A DNA stretch of 50,684 nt from Staphylococcus schweitzeri (GTDB lineage Bacteria; Bacillota; Bacilli; Staphylococcales; Staphylococcaceae), in assembly GCF_002902405.1 (NCBI RefSeq), contig NZ_PPQS01000002.1, positions 1-50,684 of the forward strand. Direction: 5' to 3'. How positions within the stretch are numbered: the stretch's first letter is position 1; the number at the start of each line of letters is the position of its first letter. Under the pieces are notes generated by a model. That model was not told where the DNA came from, searched no databases, and saw nothing but the letters and a program-made list of their open reading frames with translations. The position numbers and the translations under genes are program-made. Of this stretch, positions 39,484-50,663 are shown in pieces.

Positions 39484-39528
39484 ATGTGGATTAAATACAA
39501 ATTATTTAAACAGATGTCATACCCATAA
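39484..39528 (+). CDS. Possible 14-aa micro-ORF, MWIKYKLFKQMSYP
   Basis: An unusually strong ribosome site (AAAGGAGGTGA, 39471-39481) ends three bases before an ATG that opens only 14 codons: a basic, aromatic peptide. The site suggests selection for translation. It may be a leader peptide for the downstream toxin-like gene, a remnant of a lost gene, or a short bioactive peptide. No second start in the area uses this site. Confidence 0.35.
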   Translation: MWIKYKLFKQMSYP

Positions 39529-39586
39529 TAATTATTGATTTATCAAGTTTAAAAGTCATTATCTAATAAAACATACGAGGTTTAAA

Positions 39587-40069
39587 ATGAAAAATAAGAT
39601 TATTGTATTTATATTATTATTAACTTTAACAATTTCATATTCAACAAATTCTGCAATAGCTTTACAAGAGGAAAGTATCGATTCTATTGGATACGAAGAT
39701 AACACAATCGATGATTCTACATTAGACAATATGCCTGATTACACTATAGAGGAAGAGGATGTAATACAACCTAGAGTTATAGGACCTCTTGTTAGATACG
39801 TAGTTAAAAATGGTATGACATTTTATAAAAGTATTAAATACGCACCAAAATTCCCTCGAAACTTTAAAGCAGTTAGTGGAAAGACCAAGCATCATAACGT
39901 GACAAATAAATCCTTACTAGCCAAACTTAGAAAGGTCGAAAAAGGGACATGGAAAAAAGTTTATAAAGATGGATACATTGGAAAGAAAAAAGTTTCAGTT
40001 CATTATTTCCAAAGCAAATCGGGTTTAGTCTTCGATGTAAAAACTAAGACAGGGTGGAGTAATAAATAA
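39587..40069 (+). CDS. Exported basic protein, candidate secreted toxin
   Basis: The 160-aa protein begins with a Sec signal (MKNKIIVFILLLTLTISYST, cleavage probably after NSAIA at about residue 25). Residues 26-60 form a very acidic segment (EDNTIDDSTLDNMPDYTIEE); residues 65-160 are strongly basic (HHNVTNKSLLAKLRKVEKGT, VHYFQSKSGLVFDVKTKTGW). The compact basic end resembles small polymorphic-toxin domains, possibly an RNase-like fold, and the overall plan resembles exported staphylococcal proteins annotated SAR2788-type. The acidic segment could mask the basic domain. The stop overlaps the next ATG (TAATG), which fits a toxin and immunity pair. Toxicity is inference. Confidence 0.7.
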   Translation: MKNKIIVFILLLTLTISYSTNSAIALQEESIDSIGYEDNTIDDSTLDNMPDYTIEEEDVIQPRVIGPLVRYVVKNGMTFYKSIKYAPKFPRNFKAVSGKTKHHNVTNKSLLAKLRKVEKGTWKKVYKDGYIGKKKVSVHYFQSKSGLVFDVKTKTGWSNK

Positions 40070-40413
40070 TGTTAGTATTCGAGAACAAAGAACAAATTGA
40101 AAAATTCACTTTAATAACTATTCATGGATTATTTTATCAACTTAAACATGATCTTATTTCAATAGAAAATGCAGAACATATAATTTTCACACCCTATATT
40201 ATGGATCAACTTTCTTCTTTAAACGTAAATTCAGAAATAATTGATTTAATTCATAAAGGTACTGAACTGGAAGATTTAGAGGCATTTGATTTATCTGTTA
40301 AAGAAGCTGTTTCGGAATTTTTAGATTCGACAGAAAAACTATTAAAAAAATATGAGGGTATAGAATTTAATGAAAAGGTACTGAAAGATTGGAATTTAGA
40401 AAGAAGTAATTAA
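40069..40413 (+). CDS. DUF3969-like protein, candidate immunity protein
   Basis: The 114-aa acidic helical protein (MLVFENKEQIEKFTLITIHG) has the pattern of DUF3969: a helical bundle with ISIENAEHIIFTPYIMDQLS and IDLIHKGTELEDLEAFDLSV. It has no signal peptide, so it stays in the cytoplasm, unlike its partner. The ATG shares one base with the stop of the exported protein, ensuring coupled synthesis. Small, acidic and cytoplasmic next to an exported basic protein is the usual character of an immunity protein. A strong terminator ends the operon 20 bp later. Confidence 0.7.
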   Translation: MLVFENKEQIEKFTLITIHGLFYQLKHDLISIENAEHIIFTPYIMDQLSSLNVNSEIIDLIHKGTELEDLEAFDLSVKEAVSEFLDSTEKLLKKYEGIEFNEKVLKDWNLERSN

Positions 40414-40432
40414 GGAGTTATTAACACATTCA

Positions 40433-40459
40433 AATAAGGGTAGCCCTCCTACCCTTATT
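40433..40459 (+). terminator. Terminator between lysogeny genes and integrase
   Basis: AATAAGGGTAG-CCCTC-CTACCCTTATT forms a perfect 11-bp stem followed by ATTTTTT on the plus strand. It isolates the integrase from the toxin/immunity transcript. Confidence 0.88.
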
Positions 40460-40491
40460 ATTTTTTGCCGATTTTGAGGAGGAGAAGTAAA

Positions 40492-41541
40492 ATGGCATCA
40501 TTTACAATTAGAAAAAGAAAAAACAGAACAACAGTTACATGGCAATATGATGTTAAACATCCATCGTTCAAATCAGGAAAGAAAAGAAAGTCAGGATTCA
40601 AAACTAAAGCTGAGGCAACCAACGCTGCGCAACAACTGCTTAGAGATTTGGATGATGGAAATAATTTAGATGAAAATAAAAAATTTGAAGAGTATTACAA
40701 TGATTGGTTAGATTCAAAAAACAAAAAACATGTCGCTTCACAACAATTCTATTGGTATCAACGTTCATTAAAATTATTTAACGAATATTTCGGGAGTGAT
40801 TTTTTAATAAAGAACATCAAACGTTCCGAGTATCAAAAGTTTTTGAACGAATTCGGTCGAGGTCGTACAAATGAAACGGTTCGTAAATTAAACAGTTGTT
40901 TATCACAATGTTTCAGAGATGCAGTATATGAGGGCTATTTAAAGAAAGACCCTAGCTATCAAATAGATATTCGTGGTACAAAAAAATCAAAAGACGAATA
41001 CTCTAAATTCATCACCATAGAACAATACTTGCAATTGATAGAATACTTTAAATCTAGAGACGAACCAAGTTATATCTTTTTATTCATCCTAGCTATCACT
41101 GGTGCAAGATACAGTGATGTAATTAATATGTTGCCTATCGATCTAAACGAAAAAGAGGGTACAATACATCTTCGTGGTACAAAAACAGTTAACGCAGACA
41201 GACTTGTGGAAGTACCCAAAAAGGATATACAACATATTAAAGCTAAATTATCAAAATTACCCAAACGTACAGATAATAAGTTATTTAAATTGAGTCATAA
41301 TGCCGTTAAAAAGTCATTTAACCATGCTAAGAGCCAAATAGGACTAAATGATACTAAAATAACACCTTATTCATTAAGGCACACACATACATCTTTCCTA
41401 CTTTCTAAAGGTATCCCTATTGAATATATAAGTAAAAGGTTAGGGCATTATAATATTTCTATAACTTTAGACACCTACTCTCACTTACTTGATGAACATA
41501 AAAAAGAGCAAGGTCAACGTGTCAGAAAATTATTTTCTTGA
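40492..41541 (+). CDS. int: Tyrosine-family integrase
   Basis: The 349-aa recombinase has an N-terminal arm-binding domain, core-binding SAM-like region (FEEYYNDWLDSKNKKHVASQ) and a catalytic domain with Arg206 (GARYSD), Arg296 (SLRHTH), His319 (LGHY) and nucleophile Tyr329 (TLDTYSHL). A Tyr replaces the usual first His of the HxxR box. The ATG at 40492 follows GAGGAGGAGAAG; a frame extension of nine codons upstream overlaps the terminator. The gene runs to within 62 bp of attR and its stop overlaps the arm repeat. It recombines into the end of ssrA. Confidence 0.93.
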   Translation: MASFTIRKRKNRTTVTWQYDVKHPSFKSGKKRKSGFKTKAEATNAAQQLLRDLDDGNNLDENKKFEEYYNDWLDSKNKKHVASQQFYWYQRSLKLFNEYFGSDFLIKNIKRSEYQKFLNEFGRGRTNETVRKLNSCLSQCFRDAVYEGYLKKDPSYQIDIRGTKKSKDEYSKFITIEQYLQLIEYFKSRDEPSYIFLFILAITGARYSDVINMLPIDLNEKEGTIHLRGTKTVNADRLVEVPKKDIQHIKAKLSKLPKRTDNKLFKLSHNAVKKSFNHAKSQIGLNDTKITPYSLRHTHTSFLLSKGIPIEYISKRLGHYNISITLDTYSHLLDEHKKEQGQRVRKLFS

Positions 41542-41555
41542 CACACATTTGACAC
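41538..41555 (+). repeat. Putative integrase arm site, right prophage end
   Basis: TTGACACACATTTGACAC is an exact repeat of 713-730. It begins in the last codons of int, and TGA of the repeat supplies the stop codon. The coupling of arm site and gene end means they evolve together. Confidence 0.55.
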
Positions 41556-41602
41556 TTGCTAGAATAAAACCCCATTATATCAAGGTTTCCAAGCATATTT
41601 CT

Positions 41603-41618
41603 ATGGAGACGGCGGGAT
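41603..41618. repeat. attR: attR core (16 bp)
   Basis: Identical to 605-620. It forms the acceptor end and part of the T arm of the tmRNA, so integration leaves the gene end intact. Confidence 0.9.
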
Positions 41619-41962
41619 TTGAACCCGCGTCCAGAGGTCCTGATACACATCTTTCTACGTGTGTAGTTTATCGAAAGTTTTCGCATCATGAAAAGTGATA
41701 AACAACCAACATGATGCTAGCTTGATTAAGTTTCTTCTAAACAGACTTCAAACGGCAGTGTTTAGCATATCCTATTAAGGTTGAATCGCGTTAACAGCAC
41801 ATAGGAAATGCTGTTAGGCGATGCAGAGTGCGATTAGGCAGCTACTGCGAAATTATTGTTTGATTTGCCAGTTATTATAAACTGTGTGTGTTGATGACGA
41901 AGACAACCCTCCGACACGCTTAATGAGCTCGGGGGACCCCTGTCGAATCCATGAACGTCCCC
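41604..41962 (-). ncRNA. ssrA: Transfer-messenger RNA
   Basis: The minus strand begins GGGGACGTTCATGGATTCGA and ends with the tRNA-like GGGTTCAAATCCCGCCGTCT and then CCA, 359 nt in all. The acceptor stem GGGGAC pairs with GTCTCC. The tag frame (41834-41869) encodes GKSNNNFAVAA. With SmpB it rescues stalled ribosomes and tags proteins for degradation. The 3' end beyond the discriminator is now phage DNA. Its 3' CCA must be added or lies at the junction. The native terminator is apparently displaced to 568-599. Confidence 0.96.
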
Positions 41963-42029
41963 GAAATAATAAATCAAACAAATCATACTTTTGTAATTTA
42001 CAAAAGCATATATAACTATATCAAATATA

Positions 42030-42064
42030 GCCCGATTAAGCAACCAAATCGCTTAATAACGGGC
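42030..42064 (-). terminator. Terminator at the end of smpB
   Basis: Minus-strand stem AGCCCG..TTAAGC / GCTTAA.CGGGCT with a 9-nt loop (GATTTGGTT) overlaps the smpB stop codon. The following tract is only moderately T-rich, so some read-through into ssrA is possible. Confidence 0.7.
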
Positions 42065-42517
42065 TTTCATATCGCGCGCAACATCTCGTTTGACTGCTTT
42101 TTCTTTTAAAGCTTGACGTTTATCATATTTTTTCTTACCTCGTGCGACACCTAGTAATACTTTACAATGCCCATGCTTCAAATAAAGCTTTAACGGCACA
42201 ATCGAATAACCAATTTCTCGAGTTTGTTCACCCATCTTAATGATTTCACGTTTGTGTAATAATAATTTTCGAGAGCGAAGAGGATCGTGATTAAAACGAT
42301 TCCCTTCTTCGTATGGTGCTATATGCATATTATTCAAATACATTTCACCGTTTTTAACTTGCGCGTAACTATCTTTAAGGTTGGCACTACCTCGGCGAAT
42401 TGATTTTATTTCTGTACCTTGTAATACAATCCCCGCTTCAATCGTATCCTCTATATTATAATCATGTCTTGCTTTACGATTTTCCGCTAATGTACCTGGT
42501 GATTTCTTCTTAGCCAT
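42053..42517 (-). CDS. smpB: SsrA-binding protein SmpB
   Basis: The 154-aa protein is typical Smp[41 protein letters not shown], an OB-fold beta barrel and a basic C-terminal tail ([20 protein letters not shown]). It binds the tRNA-like end of tmRNA and is essential for trans-translation. It lies directly upstream of ssrA and downstream of rnr by 21 bp, the standard order. Confidence 0.97.
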   Translation of the reverse strand: MAKKKSPGTLAENRKARHDYNIEDTIEAGIVLQGTEIKSIRRGSANLKDSYAQVKNGEMYLNNMHIAPYEEGNRFNHDPLRSRKLLLHKREIIKMGEQTREIGYSIVPLKLYLKHGHCKVLLGVARGKKKYDKRQALKEKAVKRDVARDMKARY

Positions 42518-42538
42518 TCATACTCACCTCATTGTTGC

Positions 42539-44911
42539 TTATTTTTTCTTACGACGTGCTTTCTTTTTCACACTTTTATCTTTATAAAATGGCTTATGCT
42601 TACTGTTTCCAGATTTGTCATTATTACGTTGATTTTTACCTTTACGTTGCTTACCTTTTTTCTTATGACCTTTATCATCAGATTTCGATTTATCTAACGA
42701 TTTACCACGCGTTTTAGCTTGAATGGTCTTACCTCGCGCTGGGCGCTGTGATCGATCATTTTTCGGTAAAGGCATACCAACAATTTGAAAATCAATTAAG
42801 CGTTCATCTACATCTACGTGCGTCACTTTAACTTTCACTGTGTCACCAATTCTAAATACTTTAGCTTGACGTTCACCAATTAATGCCATTTGACGCTCTT
42901 CAAAACGATAATAATCATCGGTCATATTTGCAATATGAACCATACCTTCAATCGTATTTGGTAATTCAATGAACATACCAAAGTTCGCAACAGAGCTGAC
43001 AATACCTTCAAACTCATCGCCAATATGTTGAATCATATATTCAGCTTTTTTCAATTCATCAGTATCACGTTCTGCTTCAATAGCACGACGTTCACGTTTA
43101 GAAGTATGCTCAGCTAACTCAGGCAATTTGTCTTCCCAACGCTTCACTTCTTTATTATCCATTGATTTTTCAATTAAATACTTACGGATTAATCGATGAA
43201 CAGTTAAGTCAGGATAACGTCTAATAGGTGATGTGAAATGTGTATAATATTCAGCTGATAAGCCGAAATGACCTAAGTTTACATCATCATAATGCGCTTG
43301 TTGCATTGAACGTAACATCATTGTTGAAATGACCATTTGTTCTGGGCGCCCCTCTACTTCTTCTTGAACCTTTTGAAGTGTTGTAGGGTGTATATCTTCG
43401 CCAGTACCTTTAATCATAATGCCAAAGTTTGTAATAAAATCAAAGAATTGTCTTAAGCGATCTGTTTTAGGCTGCTCATGTACACGATAAATAAATGGTA
43501 CGTCTAACTTACTAAAATGTTCAGCAACTGTTTCATTTGCAATTAACATAAATGACTCAATAAGACGTTCGCCTTCACCACGTTGTCTCAATTGAACATC
43601 TGTAGGTATACCATCTTCGTTAACTAGTACTTTCGCTTCGCTAATATCAAAATCAATTTCACCACGGCGTTTTCTCATTTGAATTAAACGATTTGATAAA
43701 TCTTGTGCTAAATCTAGCATAGGCGTAATTTCATTATACTGCTCTCGAATCGTAGAATCCTTTTCAGTAATAATCTGATTTACCGCATCATACGTCATTC
43801 GATAATTAGAATGAATCACACTATCAAAGATTTCATGTTTTACAACGCGACCACTATCATCAATTTCCATGCGACAACTTAACGTTAAACGATCAACATT
43901 AGGATTTAACGAACAAATACCATTGCTTAATCGATGTGGAATCATCGGAATCACTCGGTCAACAAGATAAACACTTGTAGCTCTATCATAAGCTTCTTTA
44001 TCTAAAGCTGAATCTTCAGTTACATAATAGCTGACATCAGCAATACTAACCGTTAACTCCGTATGACCATTTGACAACTTTTTAACACTGATTGCATCAT
44101 CTAAGTCTTTAGCATCCGCACCATCAATAGTGATAGTCAATTCATCACGTAAATCATGACGACCTTTAATTTCATTATTTTCAATATGATTAGGTACTGC
44201 TTCAGCTTCATGTAATACATCATCTGGAAATTCAATTTCAATACCGTGTTGATAAATTATAGATAAAATATCTACACCTGGATCATTTTTATGTCCTAAA
44301 ATTGCTGAAATATGCCCTTCAGGATTATCTGAACCATCAGCATACTTAGTGATTTGAACAAGCACTTTATGACCATCAACTGCACCTAAACTTTGGCCTT
44401 TAGGAATAAAAATATCTTGCATAATACGTTTATCATCTGGAATTACAAAACCGAAATGTCTTGCTTCACTATACGTGCCAACAACTTGTGTTACAGAATG
44501 TTTTTCAATTGATTTAACTTCCCCTTCAATCTTACCTTTATGTTCACCTTTAGATTGATGTATTTCTACAACTACAGTATCTCCATCTAAGGCTCTATTA
44601 ATTTTCGTTGGGGGAATAAATATATCTTCCATTTCTTCATTTTCAGGTCTTAGGAATGCAAAACCTTTTTTATTTTGGCTTAATGTTCCTTTAATTAATT
44701 TCGAATGACCTTTCGAATTATGCTTTTTTTGGTATCTATCTGTTTTTGTACGTTCAATTAATCCTGATTGTTCTAATTCTACAAGCACCTTAATTAAATC
44801 TCTAAATGAGTCGGCACTACTTAAACCTAATGCATCTTGAAAATCTGACACAGACATCGGTTCATATTCAGGTTGATTAATAATGTTTTCTATTGATTGC
44901 TTTAAATTCAT
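42539..44911 (-). CDS. rnr: Ribonuclease R
   Basis: The 790-aa exoribonuclease has N-terminal winged-helix and cold-shock domains, an RNB catalytic domain with the acidic cluster ITIDGADAKDLDDAISVKKL, an S1 domain (about 640-710) and a very Lys-rich tail. It degrades structured RNA 3' to 5' and works with tmRNA in clearing defective mRNAs. It forms an operon with secG, est and smpB. Confidence 0.97.
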   Translation of the reverse strand: MNLKQSIENIINQPEYEPMSVSDFQDALGLSSADSFRDLIKVLVELEQSGLIERTKTDRYQKKHNSKGHSKLIKGTLSQNKKGFAFLRPENEEMEDIFIPPTKINRALDGDTVVVEIHQSKGEHKGKIEGEVKSIEKHSVTQVVGTYSEARHFGFVIPDDKRIMQDIFIPKGQSLGAVDGHKVLVQITKYADGSDNPEGHISAILGHKNDPGVDILSIIYQHGIEIEFPDDVLHEAEAVPNHIENNEIKGRHDLRDELTITIDGADAKDLDDAISVKKLSNGHTELTVSIADVSYYVTEDSALDKEAYDRATSVYLVDRVIPMIPHRLSNGICSLNPNVDRLTLSCRMEIDDSGRVVKHEIFDSVIHSNYRMTYDAVNQIITEKDSTIREQYNEITPMLDLAQDLSNRLIQMRKRRGEIDFDISEAKVLVNEDGIPTDVQLRQRGEGERLIESFMLIANETVAEHFSKLDVPFIYRVHEQPKTDRLRQFFDFITNFGIMIKGTGEDIHPTTLQKVQEEVEGRPEQMVISTMMLRSMQQAHYDDVNLGHFGLSAEYYTHFTSPIRRYPDLTVHRLIRKYLIEKSMDNKEVKRWEDKLPELAEHTSKRERRAIEAERDTDELKKAEYMIQHIGDEFEGIVSSVANFGMFIELPNTIEGMVHIANMTDDYYRFEERQMALIGERQAKVFRIGDTVKVKVTHVDVDERLIDFQIVGMPLPKNDRSQRPARGKTIQAKTRGKSLDKSKSDDKGHKKKGKQRKGKNQRNNDKSGNSKHKPFYKDKSVKKKARRKKK

Positions 44912-44944
44912 TATGCCCCTCCTTTCTAATATTAAAATCTCTTT

Positions 44945-45685
44945 TTATTCTGACCACTCTAGTGACTCTAAAAATTGATAAATATCTTCAAAAACTTGTT
45001 CCTTTTCTTTATCAATTGTAATAACATGTCCTGACTGACTATACCACTTGATATCTTTTTCATCAGAATCTACATGTTCATATATATAATTTGCGGATTG
45101 TGGATCAATCATTTTGTCGTTTTCAGCTTGAATCACTAAAATTGGATCAAACACCTCTTCAACTTGCCCTTTAATTGTATCTAATGCTTCACTTAGTTCT
45201 TTTAAAGTTTCTGTTGGTTTAAAATGATTCATTTCATTATCAATAGTCTCTTGATCTTTACCTTCATACTTTTTAAAATTACGTGCATACTCTAAAAAGC
45301 CTTCGTAAATGGTACCTTCAGTTTTGCCACCCATTGGTGCACACATCGTTACAATACCCTTTACATCTCGGTTTAAGCTTAATTTTAAGGCAAAATCACC
45401 ACCCAATGATAATCCAGCTACAACAATTTCATCATAACCTTGTTCAACAAGATAATCATAACCATCTAACGCATCTTTAAACCAAACGAAAGGACTAGAT
45501 TTCAGTATTTCCTCCGGTGGTGCTGCGTGACCTTCATATTGAGGTGCATACGAAGTATACCCCTTTTTTTGTAAAAATCGACCTAATTGACGTACATCAG
45601 ACGAATTGCCTGTAAATCCATGTAATAATAACACGGCACGTTTGCCTTCTTCAAAAAAGAAAGGTTTTGGTAATTTTATCTGCAT
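44945..45685 (-). CDS. est: Carboxylesterase
   Basis: The 246-aa alpha/beta hydrolase resembles Bacillus Est30-type carboxylesterases. Nucleophile Ser93 lies in GLSLGG, with Asp190 (AENDKMID) and His220 (SGHVITID) completing the triad. HGFTGNSSD supplies the oxyanion hole. It hydrolyses short acyl esters, with no known physiological substrate. It lies between secG and rnr, as in other staphylococci. Confidence 0.93.
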   Translation of the reverse strand: MQIKLPKPFFFEEGKRAVLLLHGFTGNSSDVRQLGRFLQKKGYTSYAPQYEGHAAPPEEILKSSPFVWFKDALDGYDYLVEQGYDEIVVAGLSLGGDFALKLSLNRDVKGIVTMCAPMGGKTEGTIYEGFLEYARNFKKYEGKDQETIDNEMNHFKPTETLKELSEALDTIKGQVEEVFDPILVIQAENDKMIDPQSANYIYEHVDSDEKDIKWYSQSGHVITIDKEKEQVFEDIYQFLESLEWSE

Positions 45686-45776
45686 AAATCTAACGCTCCC
45701 TTTGCATACTTAACTAGGCTATATATTTTACATAGCTTATTATTAAACTATTACATTCTTAATTATAAATAAAAAA

Positions 45777-45799
45777 GCCCGACATTTACATCGCCGGAC
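45777..45799 (-). terminator. Hairpin after secG
   Basis: Minus-strand GTCCGGCG-ATGTAAA-TGTCGGGC with G-U pairs, followed by TTTTTTA. It starts just after the secG stop and may partly separate secG from est-rnr-smpB. Confidence 0.75.
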
Positions 45800-45800
45800 C

Positions 45801-46100
<300 letters not shown>

Positions 46101-46559
46101 CTAGCGATTAAATGTACTTTTACGCTTAATTGAAACAACAAGCATATAAATTGCAAGTGCCGTTGATCCAATAATAACGATTAAGATTGGTAATGTTAAA
46201 TATGCACCATGTGCTGCTTTTATAGCCTGTACTGTGATTGATAAATTTATAATAGTAAATAAACTATTTGAAACATATACCGCAAACATAAACCACCATA
46301 CGTATGTGTGACGATTCCAAATTGTGATGAAGCCTGCTAAGTAAGCTAAAATGTACATAATTCCTGTGAATCTAAAACTATTTAAAATATAGTCAACAGC
46401 TTTGTCAGATGTGTTTTGATTCGTAAGACTGAGTAATGCTTTAGCTGTCGCATTATCAAGTGAAACAAAATAATGAATGATTAGTAGTATTGAAAATATG
46501 ATTGAAGCTACTGCTATGAAGCGCCCTGTTTTAATTTCTTTATTTGTTATATCAGCCAT
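46101..46559 (-). CDS. Four-helix membrane protein, unknown
   Basis: The 152-aa protein (MADITNKEIKTGRFIAVASI) has about four hydrophobic segments (residues 13-33, 65-83, 90-113 and 120-143) and short loops. GAGGAG lies 7 bases before the ATG at 46559; an upstream ATG overlaps this site. It is conserved between eno and secG in S. aureus. Function unknown. Confidence 0.85.
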   Translation of the reverse strand: MADITNKEIKTGRFIAVASIIFSILLIIHYFVSLDNATAKALLSLTNQNTSDKAVDYILNSFRFTGIMYILAYLAGFITIWNRHTYVWWFMFAVYVSNSLFTIINLSITVQAIKAAHGAYLTLPILIVIIGSTALAIYMLVVSIKRKSTFNR

Positions 46560-46666
46560 CCATTTACTCCTCATCTATATTAATACCGTCTTTAAAAAGA
46601 CAGTCCCTTATTTAAAATTTAAATAAATGATTAAAGTTCTCTTTACACCTATTTCATCTAAACCTA

Positions 46667-46695
46667 ATTATACCAGTTTCATAATACAAGTTAAA
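46667..46695 (-). promoter_or_regulatory. Promoter with extended -10
   Basis: Minus strand TTTAAC (46690-46695), 17-bp spacer ending TGG, TATAAT (46667-46672). The TGnTATAAT form compensates for a poor -35. It precedes the four-helix membrane gene. Confidence 0.6.
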
Positions 46696-46768
46696 TATAT
46701 GTTATGGGCTATCTCACGATTTATCAAGCCCCTAATGATTAATGATTTGATACTATAAAAATAAAAAA

Positions 46769-46796
46769 CCTACCACAGTCTCAACTCTGTGGCAGG
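46769..46796 (-). terminator. Terminator of the glycolytic operon
   Basis: CCTGCCACAG / CTGTGGTAGG with one G-U pair and an 8-nt loop followed by TTTTTTATTTT on the minus strand, about 110 bp after the eno stop. Confidence 0.88.
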
Positions 46797-46908
46797 CTAT
46801 AAATTTAAGCGTGAACTTATTTAAACGTGAACTCAAAATCTTTATTTATTTTATACCGTCATAATAATCCTCAACTAAAATTATGTCAGCATTTGATTAT
46901 AAAGAAAA

Positions 46909-48240
<1,332 letters not shown>

Positions 48241-48248
48241 CTATAATT

Positions 48249-48276
48249 ATTATAGCTTTATTCTTTCATTTAACAA
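48249..48276 (-). promoter_or_regulatory. Promoter for eno
   Basis: Minus strand TTGTTA (48271-48276), 16-bp spacer, TATAAT (48249-48254), about 35 bp before the eno start. It allows expression of eno apart from the upstream glycolytic operon. Confidence 0.68.
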
Positions 48277-48342
48277 AATGATATTACTATTAATTTCAAA
48301 AAATAAGTGTCATTAAGCGTTTACTTAACATCTTTTACAACA

Positions 48343-49860
48343 TTAGTGTTTAATTAATGATTCACCAGTCATATCTTCTGGTTGTTCAACATTTAATAAA
48401 TCTAATAATGTTGGTGCTAAGTCACCTAGACGTCCAGTTTCACGTAATGTAACGCCTTCTTTTGTTACTATTACTGGTACTGGATTTGTCGTATGCGTAG
48501 TCATTGGTTGGTCATCATCAGTTAATACTTGATCTGAGTTACCATGGTCAGCAGTTATGATTGCATAGCCGTCCATTTCTAAAATCTTATCAACTACTTC
48601 ACCTAAACATTCATCAACCGCTTCAATCGCTTTGATTGTAGGTTCAAGCATACCACTATGACCGACCATATCTGGGTTAGCAAAGTTTAAAATAATTAAG
48701 TCCAAGTCACCTTTGTTTAACTCTTCTATTAATGCATCTTTAACTTCGTAAGCACTCATTTCTGGTTTCAAGTCATATGTTGCAACTTTAGGTGAATCGA
48801 TTAAACGACGACGTTCACCTTCAAATTCCTCATTACGTCCACCACTCATAAAGTATGTTACGTGAGGATATTTTTCAGTTTCAGCAATACGTAATTGTGT
48901 CAAATTATTATTTTGCGCAATTTCACCAATTGTATTATTTAAATCGACTTTTTCGAAAACAATTGCTGCATCAATATTGTCGTTATACTTAGTGAACGTT
49001 GCATAGAATAAGTCTTTAACTTGTTCAACTTTAAAACCTTCAAATGCTCTGTTTGCAAAAATTTCCGATAATTGAGCTGCTCTATCTGGTCGGAAATTAT
49101 AGAAGATTACTGCATCTCCATCATTAACACCGTTATTTTGATTTTCAACGATGAATGGTACTACGAATTCGTCTGTTAAGCCTTCAGTATAACTTGCTTC
49201 TACACCTTCTTTTGCAGTTGCAAATGTTGGCGCGTCAAAGTTACGAATTGCATTGTAAGCTTTTTCTTCACGTTCCCAACGTTTGTCACGGTCCATCGCG
49301 TAATAACGACCAGACACAGATGCAAATTGACCAATTCCTAATTCTTTGAATTTAGCTTCAGTCTCTTCGATATATTTTAAGGCAGATTTTTGATCTACGT
49401 CACGACCATCTAAAAATGCGTGTACGTAAACTTTTTCAACACCTTGTTTTTTAGCAAGTTCTAACAAAGCGAATAAATGTTTGTAATGGCTGTGTACGCC
49501 TCCGTCAGACAATAAACCAAAGATGTGTAAAGCTGAATCATGTGAATTCACGTGTGCAATCGCATTATTTAAAACATCATTTTCAAAGAAATCGCCGTCT
49601 TCAATTGATTTATTGATTCGAGTTAAACTTTGATAAACGATACGTCCTGCACCGATATTCATATGACCTACTTCAGAGTTACCCATTTGTCCTTCAGGCA
49701 GACCAACATCTAAGCCACTCGCTTCGATTTGAGTTGTTGGGTATTTATTGTAATAACGATCAAAATTAGGTTTATTCGCTAATTTAACCGCATTACCATG
49801 TTCGCTTTCGCGGTTCGCAAAACCATCTAAAATAATTAACGCAGTTGGATTCTTAGCCAT
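48343..49860 (-). CDS. gpmI: Phosphoglycerate mutase, cofactor-independent
   Basis: The 505-aa Mn2+-dependent enzyme interconverts 3- and 2-phosphoglycerate. It starts [20 protein letters not shown] with the phospho-Ser62 region [16 protein letters not shown], and metal sites [12 protein letters not shown] and [10 protein letters not shown]. It follows tpiA by 2 bp and precedes eno. Confidence 0.97.
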   Translation of the reverse strand: MAKNPTALIILDGFANRESEHGNAVKLANKPNFDRYYNKYPTTQIEASGLDVGLPEGQMGNSEVGHMNIGAGRIVYQSLTRINKSIEDGDFFENDVLNNAIAHVNSHDSALHIFGLLSDGGVHSHYKHLFALLELAKKQGVEKVYVHAFLDGRDVDQKSALKYIEETEAKFKELGIGQFASVSGRYYAMDRDKRWEREEKAYNAIRNFDAPTFATAKEGVEASYTEGLTDEFVVPFIVENQNNGVNDGDAVIFYNFRPDRAAQLSEIFANRAFEGFKVEQVKDLFYATFTKYNDNIDAAIVFEKVDLNNTIGEIAQNNNLTQLRIAETEKYPHVTYFMSGGRNEEFEGERRRLIDSPKVATYDLKPEMSAYEVKDALIEELNKGDLDLIILNFANPDMVGHSGMLEPTIKAIEAVDECLGEVVDKILEMDGYAIITADHGNSDQVLTDDDQPMTTHTTNPVPVIVTKEGVTLRETGRLGDLAPTLLDLLNVEQPEDMTGESLIKH

Positions 49861-49862
49861 GA

Positions 49863-50663
<801 letters not shown>

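Larger units (their letters stand above)
46560..46908. other. Intergenic region between eno and the membrane gene
   Basis: This stretch of about 350 bp holds the eno terminator (46769-46796), a promoter for the leftward membrane gene (46667-46695) and a small inverted repeat (GTCTTTTTAAAGAC, 46588-46603 region). I see no gene in it. Confidence 0.7.

Noticed and set aside
41603..41680. A tRNA gene at attR
   Set aside because: The T-arm-like sequence belongs to the tRNA-like domain of tmRNA; there is no anticodon arm, and the 5' half lies 300 bp away.
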